Origin: Comamonadaceae bacterium
Lineage (GTDB): Bacteria > Pseudomonadota > Gammaproteobacteria > Burkholderiales > Burkholderiaceae_C
Length of the DNA stretch: 7,851 nucleotides
Assembly (NCBI GenBank): GCA_947460165.1
Contig: CANHKH010000149.1
Span: 1-7,851 of the forward strand
Direction: 5' to 3'
Shown here: one piece after another, positions 1 to 5,545 of the stretch
How positions within the stretch are numbered: the stretch's first letter is position 1
How the letters are laid out: every line of letters begins with the position of its first letter
The notes under the pieces: generated by a model
Seen by the model: only the letters and a program-made list of their open reading frames with translations
What the model was told of the DNA's origin: nothing
Databases searched by the model: none
Made by a program: the position numbers and the translations under genes

Positions 1-30
1 AGCGATTCCTGGTGGGCAAATGCCAGCCTT

Positions 31-1404
31 TTAAGCGCGCACAGAAGCCACAGGCCGCCTGACCGCCCGCCACAGCAAGCCACAAAAGCACAGCGAAACC
101 AGCGTCAATGCCAGCGTGGCGGCTGCCCAAAAGCTGCTGGCCGATTGCGTGGCCTGCCAATTCAGGCCAAGCATGCCCACCTCACTCCAGCCGACATAGG
201 TCAGCCAATAGCCGCCCGTCAAGCCCATGCCCCACAAGACCGTGCCATAAATGAAAAGTGGCAACAAGGTCACCCGGTAGCAGCGCAGCAAAAAGGCGCA
301 CATGGCCTGTATGGCGTCGGCCACATGGTAGAGCGCCACCCACAGCAGCAGCGCAGCCGCCGTGCTGGCCACCTGCGGGTTGCGAGAAAACAGGCTGGGC
401 AATTGATGGTTGAGCAGCCACAGCAGGGCAGCCAGTGAGACGGCCAGCGTGGCCATGAGGCCCAAGCCCATGCCGACCAGCCGGCGGGCTTGCACCAAGT
501 CCCCCCGGCCTATCCAGTAGGACACGCGGGCGCTGCAGGCAATGGACAGGGACAAGGGCACCATGTAAAGCACAGCCGTCAAGCTCGCTGCAATTTGGTG
601 GGCGGCCGCAGCCGTGGTGCCCAGGCGGGCGATGAACACCGCCATCAGGGTAAAAGAGGTCACCTCCACCATGTAAGACAGGCCGCCCGGCAGGCCCATG
701 CGCAAAAACTCCCTCAGGCGCGCCCAGTCAGGCCGCTCCATGCGCTGCCACAGGCCAAAGGGCCGGTACAGCGCGTTAAAGCGCAGCAGCACCAGGGCGG
801 AGGCCAACAGCAAAAAGTTCACCACCAAGGTGGCCCAGGCACAGCCGCCCAAACCCATGGGTGGCACACCCGCACCGCCGCCCACCAGCCACACAGACAG
901 CGGCACTTTGACAGCCAGCGCGCCGATTTGCAGCCAAGTCACCAAGAGTGGGCGGCCCAAGGATTGGTTCAGGGTGCTGAAAAGGCGAAACAACAGCGCG
1001 GGCGCAAAGGCCAGCGCCAACACCGCCAAGTAGTTTTGCACCTCGGCCTGCATGGCCTGGGGCACCTGGGCCCAGCGCAAGAGCGGGCCAGGCCACAGCA
1101 GCACGCTGGTGCCACACAGCGTGATGACCGCGCACAGGTACAAGCTTTGGCGCAACGAGGCGCCTATCTCGTGTTCACGGCGGGCGCCGCGCATTTCAGC
1201 CCAAATGGGCAGCAAGGCTTGCACGATGCCAATGAGCGCCACATAGACGCTGATGTAAATGGCCGAACCCACTGAGAGCGCTGCCAAGGCAGTGTCGCTG
1301 TAGCGGCCGGCAATCATGGTGTCGGCCACGCCAAAAGCCATGACGGCCAACTGTCCGACCAACACCGTGGAGGCGTGTTTTCCCAGGGTTTTAAGCTCAC
1401 TCAC
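31..1404 (-). CDS. MATE-family multidrug/sodium (or proton) antiporter, NorM-like
   Basis: Predicted inner-membrane efflux transporter that would expel cationic drugs or metabolites in exchange for Na+ or H+. The protein is 457 aa, a normal MATE length, with about 12 hydrophobic segments in two repeats (about 10-168 and 233-395). Visible family signatures are GVADTMIAGR near residue 26, GLGGCAWAT at 184-192 and GLPGGLSYMVEVT near 237-249. Acidic residues D28, E247 and D363 fall where NorM transporters carry their cation-coupling D36, E255 and D371 (V. cholerae numbering, from family knowledge). The start is uncertain: GTG at 1404 overlaps the upstream gene's TGA in the string GTGAGTGA, while an in-frame TTG lies at 1410. 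Neither has a strong ribosome-binding site, so translation is probably coupled to the upstream gene. The usual LRGY segment in the second half reads LLRCYRVT here, a mild divergence. The family is secure; the substrate cannot be read from sequence. Confidence 0.93.
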   Translation of the reverse strand: MSELKTLGKHASTVLVGQLAVMAFGVADTMIAGRYSDTALAALSVGSAIYISVYVALIGIVQALLPIWAEMRGARREHEIGASLRQSLYLCAVITLCGTSVLLWPGPLLRWAQVPQAMQAEVQNYLAVLALAFAPALLFRLFSTLNQSLGRPLLVTWLQIGALAVKVPLSVWLVGGGAGVPPMGLGGCAWATLVVNFLLLASALVLLRFNALYRPFGLWQRMERPDWARLREFLRMGLPGGLSYMVEVTSFTLMAVFIARLGTTAAAAHQIAASLTAVLYMVPLSLSIACSARVSYWIGRGDLVQARRLVGMGLGLMATLAVSLAALLWLLNHQLPSLFSRNPQVASTAAALLLWVALYHVADAIQAMCAFLLRCYRVTLLPLFIYGTVLWGMGLTGGYWLTYVGWSEVGMLGLNWQATQSASSFWAAATLALTLVSLCFCGLLWRAVRRPVASVRA

Positions 1405-3070
1405 TGGCAACCACTTCGGCGGGGCGCGGTGGGCTGCGGCGGTAAATCAGCATGTCGTCGCTTTTGTCTGTGGGCCTGCGCACGCCGCCCACGGGTGTCC
1501 ACTGCGGCTGGTCTTTGAGCTTGTTTTGAAAGGCGCGGTCTGCCACCAAAAAAGGGCAAGTGGGCGCTGCCCGCACGTGATGCGGCCTCAGCGTGAGCTG
1601 GCCGTGGTAGCGCAGCGCGGCACTTTGGGCGGTGGACAAGCCCAGCGTGGCCACACAGGCTTGGCGCTCCACCACTGCGAGCACCTTGTTGACCGCGGGG
1701 GCGTAGCCACGCCCGTAGTTGAGCAGCGGCAGCCACAAGCTCATGAGCAGCAACCAGCACAAAGTGGCGCCAGCGGCAGGCAGCACCAAGGACTTCCAGA
1801 TGGGCGAGCGGTGGCGGCCGGTTCGCCACCTGACCAACCAGGCCCAGGCCAGGGTGGCGGCCAGCGCCACCAGCAAGGCGAGCAGGGAAAACTCGGGTTC
1901 AAAACCGGGCAGCAGGCGTTGGACGTTGATGGCTGGCTGGCGCGGCACGCCGGTGTGCAAGGCAATCCACACCACCCAAATGGCGGTGCCGCACAGGGTG
2001 AAAAAAATCAAGGTGAACCAGTCGATCAAGGAGGCCACGCTGCGCCCCAGCGTGGGCAGGGCAAAAGCGGCCAGTGCCGCCAAGGGCGGCAAGGCCAGCA
2101 GCAGACCCCGGTCTGAGGCCGAGCTCAATAAGGTGGACACGCTGACCACCCCCACCAACCACAAGGGCAGGGCAATGTGTCGGCTGCTCAGTTGGCGCCG
2201 CCAGCGCCACAGCGTCCACAAGGCCAGCGGCCAGGCGGGCCACATGAACCAAATGAACAAGCGGGTCAGCCCGCCTGCCGATTTTTGGCTGGCCGCTTGG
2301 CCCCATTGGGCCAGGTCCAGGCGCCAGTGCCACAGGTCCAGGCCCCAGGCCACGGCGACCGCGCCCACGGTCAAAGCCAGGACTTGCACGCGCCAGGCTG
2401 TGCGCCCTGCGGCCGGGGGAGTGTCTAGCCTGTCCACGGCCAAGGCCCCCAGCCCAAATATCAAAGCGATGCTGGGCGCGCCACTGAGCGCCATGCCCAA
2501 CAGACCGACGGCCACGGCCAGGGTGGGCCGCCAGGGTCGGCGGTCTGTGGGTGCCGCACTCAAGCCATACAGGAGAAGTGCTGTGAATGCCAGTTGCGCC
2601 AGCGCTGGTGTGGCCTCGTGCGACAGCTGGGCCAAGCCCAGGCAGGCGATCAGGGCCAGCAAAGCGGCGTCGGCCAGGGCCCGGGCATAGCCTTGCGGGT
2701 CGGCTTCACCGCCAAAGGCAAAAGCCACGGGCTGCGCCTGCGGGCTGCGGGCCAGGTGGTAAACCGCGTACCACGTGGCGCCCAAGGCCAGCGCCAGCAG
2801 CGCCATGAAGGGCAAGCGTGCGGCCAGTGCCGCGTCCATGAAGGGCAGGGCCTGCATGGACAGGGCGCCCAGCCAAAAGGGCAACAGGCTGTCAAAGCCG
2901 CCATGTTGCGCCATGGTCTGGGGTGACCACCAAGACGCCAGGCCCAGCCCCATTTCTTGCATGGTGCCAAAGGCCAGCGCGTCCACGGTTTTCCATGGAT
3001 CTCGCCCCACAAAGCCCGGCAGCACATAGGCCACACAAAACAGCAGCAGCGCCAAGCGCGGCAAGCGCAT
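1397..3070 (-). CDS. Polytopic membrane protein, GT-C / PMT-like (putative glycosyltransferase family 39 relative)
   Basis: Integral membrane protein of 557 aa from the ATG at 3070 (571 aa from an in-frame TTG at 3112). Function is not established. Roughly 12-13 hydrophobic segments span residues 3-449, followed by a soluble tail of about 100 residues that would be periplasmic. The order resembles GT-C enzymes of the PMT/ArnT type. After the first membrane segment comes a loop with R23-D24-P25-W26-K27, where PMT-type proteins place their catalytic acidic residue. A later S-A-S-D-R-G-L-L-L-A-L-P-P segment (about 317-329) resembles the stretch just before a late helix in those enzymes. The tail has two cysteines (C472, C505), possibly a disulfide, and the segment RRPTDKSDDML near its end. 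Such enzymes move a sugar from a polyprenyl-phosphate donor onto lipid or protein; here that is inference only. Neither candidate start has a recognisable ribosome-binding site. The gene's 3' end overlaps the MATE start, so the two are probably co-transcribed. Confidence 0.8.
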   Translation of the reverse strand: MRLPRLALLLFCVAYVLPGFVGRDPWKTVDALAFGTMQEMGLGLASWWSPQTMAQHGGFDSLLPFWLGALSMQALPFMDAALAARLPFMALLALALGATWYAVYHLARSPQAQPVAFAFGGEADPQGYARALADAALLALIACLGLAQLSHEATPALAQLAFTALLLYGLSAAPTDRRPWRPTLAVAVGLLGMALSGAPSIALIFGLGALAVDRLDTPPAAGRTAWRVQVLALTVGAVAVAWGLDLWHWRLDLAQWGQAASQKSAGGLTRLFIWFMWPAWPLALWTLWRWRRQLSSRHIALPLWLVGVVSVSTLLSSASDRGLLLALPPLAALAAFALPTLGRSVASLIDWFTLIFFTLCGTAIWVVWIALHTGVPRQPAINVQRLLPGFEPEFSLLALLVALAATLAWAWLVRWRTGRHRSPIWKSLVLPAAGATLCWLLLMSLWLPLLNYGRGYAPAVNKVLAVVERQACVATLGLSTAQSAALRYHGQLTLRPHHVRAAPTCPFLVADRAFQNKLKDQPQWTPVGGVRRPTDKSDDMLIYRRSPPRPAEVVASE

Positions 3071-3148
3071 GACGGCTGAGCGGGCGACGATGGCGGGGGA
3101 GGGCTGGCTCAAGGGGCGGGTAAGGATGGGTGGGTGAGCTTGAAGGCG

Positions 3149-3178
3149 AAAAAAAAGCAGCCTGGGAGCAGGCTGCTT
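3149..3178 (-). terminator. Strong intrinsic terminator after rpmE2
   Basis: Perfect 10-bp inverted repeat (arms 3155-3164 and 3169-3178, AAGCAGCCTG and its complement) with a 4-nt loop. On the minus strand it runs directly into eight T residues (3156-3149). It lies 37 nt after the rpmE2 stop codon, so it ends rho-rpmE2 transcription before the membrane-protein pair. On the plus strand there is no good T tract, so it looks one-directional. Confidence 0.93.
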
Positions 3179-3214
3179 GTGGCGTCTTGCGACACGGGCC
3201 TCCAGGCCTGCAGC

Positions 3215-3478
3215 TTACTTGGCTGCGGTGGCGGTTTTGCCGAAACGGTTGCGAAAGCGCTCGACGCGGCCACCCATGTTGTCCACAGATTTTTGCGTGC
3301 CGGTGTAGAAAGGGTGCGACTCGCTGGAGGTGTCCAGCTTGAAAAGAGGCAGCTCGCGGCCGTCGTCCATCTTCACCATTTCTTTGGTGTTGACGCAAGA
3401 GCGCGTGACGAACTTGAAGTTGTTGGACATGTCCAAGAAACAAACTTCGCGGTAGTTGGGGTGAATGCCGTCTTTCAT
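3215..3478 (-). CDS. rpmE2: 50S ribosomal protein L31, type B (zinc-independent)
   Basis: Large-subunit ribosomal protein L31, 87 aa, the normal length for the type B form. It opens MKDGIHPNYREVCFLD and contains SESHPFYTG and a basic C-terminal tail (RVERFRNRFGK). The only cysteines are C13 and C28, so the CxxC pair of the zinc-binding L31 is absent. That makes this the C-minus form, which in some bacteria replaces the zinc form under zinc shortage; here it may simply be the housekeeping copy. The start is the ATG at 3478, preceded by GAAGGAAAG at good spacing. An upstream in-frame ATG at 3514 would add 12 residues unlike any L31 and is rejected. The gene follows rho by 105 bp on the same strand and is closed by the terminator at 3149-3178. 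Transcription could come from rho read-through or from a weak promoter in the gap. Confidence 0.97.
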   Translation of the reverse strand: MKDGIHPNYREVCFLDMSNNFKFVTRSCVNTKEMVKMDDGRELPLFKLDTSSESHPFYTGTQKSVDNMGGRVERFRNRFGKTATAAK

Positions 3479-3513
3479 GGTCTTTCCTTCGTAAGGCTCA
3501 GGTGCGGCAGCCA

Positions 3514-3530
3514 TTCGGGCCCATCCCGAA
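3514..3530 (-). repeat. Short hairpin in the rpmE2 5' region
   Basis: Perfect 6-bp inverted repeat TTCGGG / CCCGAA with a 5-nt loop, 36 nt upstream of the rpmE2 ATG. No T tract follows it on either strand, so it is not an ordinary terminator. It shares bases with the larger repeat at 3519-3577, and the two structures cannot form together. Confidence 0.6.
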
Positions 3531-3577
3531 CACTTTCCGCCAAGCCCTCCATTATTGCATTTTTAAAGTGGATGGGC
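3519..3577 (-). repeat. Long imperfect inverted repeat in the rho-rpmE2 gap, candidate RNA switch
   Basis: GCCCATCC at 3519-3526 is complementary to GGATGGGC at 3570-3577, and ACTTT at 3532-3536 to AAAGT at 3565-3569. In the minus-strand RNA this gives an 8-bp outer stem and a 5-bp inner stem separated by a 5-nt bulge on one side, enclosing 28 nt. It competes with the hairpin at 3514-3530. The pairing is seen directly; a regulatory role is inference. Confidence 0.45.
3551..3556 (-). promoter_or_regulatory. Possible -10 box for rpmE2
   Basis: AATAAT on the minus strand matches the sigma-70 -10 consensus at 5 of 6 positions and lies in the only AT-rich patch of the rho-rpmE2 gap. No convincing -35 box sits 16-18 nt upstream. 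If used, transcription would start near 3544, after the 5' arm of the long inverted repeat. Confidence 0.2.
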
Positions 3578-3583
3578 GCAGAT

Positions 3584-4846
3584 TTAGCCGCCGCGGCGCA
3601 TCATGTCAAAGAACTCGTGGTTGTTCTTGGTGGCTTTCATGTTCTTGAGCATGAGCTCCATGGACTCGATTTCGTCCATGTTGTACATGAATTGGCGCAA
3701 GATGCGGGACTTTTGCAAGATCTCGGGGGCCAGCAGGAGTTCTTCTTTGCGGGTGCCGCTGCGGTTGAGGTTGATCGCCGGGAACACGCGCTTTTCATAC
3801 AAGCGCCTGTCCAGGTGAATCTCGCAGTTGCCCGTGCCTTTGAATTCTTCAAAGATCACCTCGTCCATGCGGCTGCCGGTGTCTATCAAGGCAGTGCCAA
3901 TGATGGTCAGGCTGCCGCCTTCTTCAATTTTGCGGGCCGCACCAAAAAAGCGCTTGGGGCGCTGCAAGGCGTTGGCATCCACGCCGCCGGTCAGCACCTT
4001 GCCCGAGGAGGGCAGCACATTGTTGTAAGCCCGGGCCAGGCGGGTGATGGAGTCGAGCAAGATCACCACGTCTTTGCCCAATTCGACCAGGCGCTTGGCG
4101 CGCTCAATGACCATTTCTGCCACGTGAACGTGGCGGGCGGCCGGCTCGTCAAAGGTGGACGAAATGACTTCGGCGCGCACGCTGCGCTGCATCTCAGTCA
4201 CCTCCTCAGGGCGCTCGTCCACCAGCAGCACCATCATCTCGACCTCGGGGTAATTGGAGGTGATGGCGTGGGCAATGTTTTGCATCATCACCGTTTTGCC
4301 TGATTTTGGCGGCGCCACCAGCAAGGCGCGCTGGCCTTTGCCAATGGGGGCAATGATGTCAATGATGCGGCTGGTGAGGTTTTCCTCGGCCTTGATCTCG
4401 CGCTCCAGCCTGAACTGCTCGCGCGGGAACAGCGGCGTGAGGTTTTCAAACATCACCTTGTGCTTGTTTTGCTCAGGCGGCAGGTTGTTGATGGTGTCTA
4501 GCTTGTTGAGGGCAAAGTAACGCTCGCCGTCTTTGGGCGTGCGCACCTCGCCTTCAATCATGTCGCCGGTGTGCAAATTGAAGCGGCGAATCTGGCTGGG
4601 GCTGATGTAGATGTCGTCGGTCGAGGCGGTGTAGCTCGAGTCCGGGTCGCGCAAAAAGCCAAAGCCGTCGGGCAAAACCTCCAGCACGCCATCGGCGACG
4701 ATGGTTTCACCGGTTTTGGCGCGTTTTTTGATGATGGCAAACATCAGCTCTTGCTTGCGCATGCGGCCGACGTTTTCAATTTCAAGCGCTTCAGCCTGCT
4801 TGAGCACTTCAGACACGTGCTGTGCCTTGAGTTCTTTCAAATGCAT
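3584..4846 (-). CDS. rho: Transcription termination factor Rho
   Basis: Hexameric RNA-dependent ATPase that loads on C-rich, unstructured RNA and terminates transcription. It is 420 aa, against 419 in E. coli, and the numbering nearly coincides. Seen: an N-terminal helical domain (about 1-47); an RNA-binding cold-shock-like domain with RNP1 motif DGFGFLR at 60-66; Walker A APPKSGKT at 178-185; the catalytic DERPEE segment from D210 with E211; Walker B VILLD at 261-265; the Q-loop region SSGKVLTGG near 280-288; and arginine finger R366 in NRSGTRKEE. K181, R212, D265, S266 and R269, associated with ATP or bicyclomycin binding, are all present. There is no N-terminal insertion of the kind seen in Actinobacteria. 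The start is the ATG at 4846, with AGGA at 4853-4856 six bases ahead. A 40-residue upstream extension is open but does not resemble Rho. The gene has its own leader and is followed by rpmE2. Confidence 0.99.
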   Translation of the reverse strand: MHLKELKAQHVSEVLKQAEALEIENVGRMRKQELMFAIIKKRAKTGETIVADGVLEVLPDGFGFLRDPDSSYTASTDDIYISPSQIRRFNLHTGDMIEGEVRTPKDGERYFALNKLDTINNLPPEQNKHKVMFENLTPLFPREQFRLEREIKAEENLTSRIIDIIAPIGKGQRALLVAPPKSGKTVMMQNIAHAITSNYPEVEMMVLLVDERPEEVTEMQRSVRAEVISSTFDEPAARHVHVAEMVIERAKRLVELGKDVVILLDSITRLARAYNNVLPSSGKVLTGGVDANALQRPKRFFGAARKIEEGGSLTIIGTALIDTGSRMDEVIFEEFKGTGNCEIHLDRRLYEKRVFPAINLNRSGTRKEELLLAPEILQKSRILRQFMYNMDEIESMELMLKNMKATKNNHEFFDMMRRGG

Positions 4847-4971
4847 GGATTGTCCTGCGGGGAGACAAACTCCTGGACGGAGTTCAAAAAGGAATCTGGG
4901 GGAGGGTAAAGGGGGCAGGGCCGTTGTGGCCTGCAACCCAGCTTGTGCGGCTAGAGTGCCGCGCAACTGAT
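4847..4971 (-). promoter_or_regulatory. rho 5' leader with hairpins and a C-rich, G-poor rut-like segment
   Basis: This is the presumed untranslated leader of rho. In RNA order it holds a GCGGC/GCCGC hairpin (4947-4962), a second hairpin with a single bulge (4916-4933), an open segment (4886-4920, overlapping the second hairpin at its edge) with 18 C and only 2 G in 35 nt, a perfect AACTCC/GGAGTT hairpin (4868-4884), then the AGGA ribosome-binding site. C-rich, G-poor RNA is what Rho loads on. E. coli rho is known to be autoregulated by attenuation in its leader, so the same is likely here. Composition and pairing are seen; regulation is inferred. Confidence 0.55.
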
Positions 4972-4977
4972 TTATTA

Positions 4978-4983
4978 ATTATG
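4978..4983 (-). promoter_or_regulatory. Probable -10 box of the rho promoter
   Basis: CATAAT on the minus strand matches the -10 consensus at 5 of 6 positions and sits in an AT-rich patch (about 4970-4983) within GC-rich surroundings, just after the trxA terminator. The -35 position, 17 nt upstream, reads TTCAGG, a poor match. Transcription would begin near 4971, giving a leader of about 125 nt. Confidence 0.4.
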
Positions 4984-5004
4984 ACAGACAAATCCATGGA
5001 CCTG

Positions 5005-5026
5005 AAAAGGACCGCAGCCGCGGCCC
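5005..5026 (-). terminator. Intrinsic terminator after trxA
   Basis: On the minus strand a 7-bp stem (arms 5026-5020 and 5015-5009, one G-U pair, 4-nt loop) is followed directly by TTTT at 5008-5005. The stem is GC-rich and the T tract short, so termination may be partial. It lies just upstream of the rho promoter. Confidence 0.65.
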
Positions 5027-5039
5027 TGTCTTGTGGCAA

Positions 5040-5062
5040 CAAAGCGGCAGGCCGCCGCCTTG
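5040..5062 (-). terminator. First of two tandem hairpins after trxA
   Basis: A 9-bp stem (arms 5062-5054 and 5048-5040, one G-U pair, 5-nt loop) begins 9 nt after the trxA stop codon on the minus strand. The T residues lie within the closing arm (CTTTG), and only TTG follows, so on its own it is a weak terminator. It may also protect the trxA mRNA 3' end. Confidence 0.45.
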
Positions 5063-5071
5063 GCGCCCCTG

Positions 5072-5404
5072 TCAACCCAATTGCTGGTCAATGAAGGCGG
5101 TCAACTGGGCTTTGCTCAAGGCTCCGACTTTGGTGGCGGCCAGTTGGCCGTCTTTGAACAACATCAGGGTGGGAATGCCGCGAATGCCAAATTTGGCCGG
5201 GATGTCGCGGTTCTCGTCCACGTTCATTTTGGCGATTTGCAAACGACCGTCGTAGCCGCTGGCCACGTCGTCGAGGATGGGGGCAATCATTTTGCAAGGG
5301 CCGCACCACTCGGCCCAGTAGTCCACCAGCACGGGCGTGCTCGACTGCAGGACCTCCGCTTCGAAGGTGGCGTCAGAGACATGCTTGATCAACTCGCTGG
5401 CCAT
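5072..5404 (-). CDS. trxA: Thioredoxin 1
   Basis: Small cytoplasmic dithiol-disulfide oxidoreductase, reduced by thioredoxin reductase, that keeps protein disulfides reduced and supplies electrons to enzymes such as ribonucleotide reductase. The protein is 110 aa, a standard single-domain thioredoxin. It carries the active site W33-C34-G35-P36-C37-K38, the buried aspartate D28 in LVDYWAEWC, and the cis-proline P78 in GIPT. There is no signal peptide, which agrees with a cytoplasmic location. The start is the ATG at 5404, with AAGGAAG at normal spacing upstream. The gene is followed by two hairpins and then by rho's own promoter. Its 5' side faces the divergent nuclease gene across 141 bp. Confidence 0.98.
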   Translation of the reverse strand: MASELIKHVSDATFEAEVLQSSTPVLVDYWAEWCGPCKMIAPILDDVASGYDGRLQIAKMNVDENRDIPAKFGIRGIPTLMLFKDGQLAATKVGALSKAQLTAFIDQQLG

Positions 5405-5545
5405 GAGTGGCTTCCTTTCTTGGGGCCCGGGGGCGGGCGCGTGGGTCGTGATAATTGAGCAAATTGTGGCAGAAACGCGCTGGCAACGTCAGGCGCCTGG
5501 CCTGAGCGCACAGCCTGTCCATTTTTCATCTTTGCGGACCCACCA
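5405..5545. promoter_or_regulatory. Divergent promoter region between trxA and the nuclease gene
   Basis: This gap must carry the trxA promoter (minus) and probably that of the nuclease gene (plus). The only AT-rich patch is 5451-5465. On the plus strand GATAAT at 5450-5455 matches the -10 consensus at 5 of 6 positions, without a good -35. On the minus strand TTGCCA (5486-5481) matches the -35 consensus at 5 of 6, but no good -10 lies at 16-18 nt. Exact promoters cannot be assigned. Confidence 0.35.
5489..5505. repeat. Inverted repeat TCAGGC/GCCTGA in the divergent region
   Basis: Perfect 6-bp arms with a 5-nt spacer, overlapping a perfect 10-bp palindrome CAGGCGCCTG (5490-5499). It lies about 41 nt ahead of the nuclease start and could be an operator or an mRNA hairpin. 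No known regulator site is recognised. Confidence 0.35.

Noticed and set aside
1..30. Search for a terminator after the MATE gene
   Set aside because: Only 30 bases are available and they show no hairpin with a T tract on the minus strand.
490..2690. Several long plus-strand frames (490-1275, 1316-2116, 1719-2690) opposite the MATE and GT-C-like genes
   Set aside because: Their products are rich in Gln, His, Arg and Gly with no domain, whereas the minus strand gives well-formed membrane proteins.
3071..3112. TTG start at 3112 for the GT-C-like protein
   Set aside because: It adds 14 residues before a normal signal-anchor start and has no ribosome-binding site. The ATG at 3070 is preferred, though it also lacks one, so the choice is not certain.
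3479..3514. A 12-residue N-terminal extension of L31 from the ATG at 3514
   Set aside because: L31 type B begins MKDGIHP, and the ATG at 3478 has a well-placed ribosome-binding site; the extension would include that site.
3134..4303. A 389-codon plus-strand open frame opposite rpmE2 and rho
   Set aside because: It is the mirror of two certain genes, runs through the terminator and the intergenic gap, and shows no recognisable domain.
4847..4966. A 40-residue N-terminal extension of Rho
   Set aside because: Without it the protein matches E. coli Rho in length and numbering, the ATG at 4846 has a good ribosome-binding site, and the extension covers the C-rich leader and hairpins.
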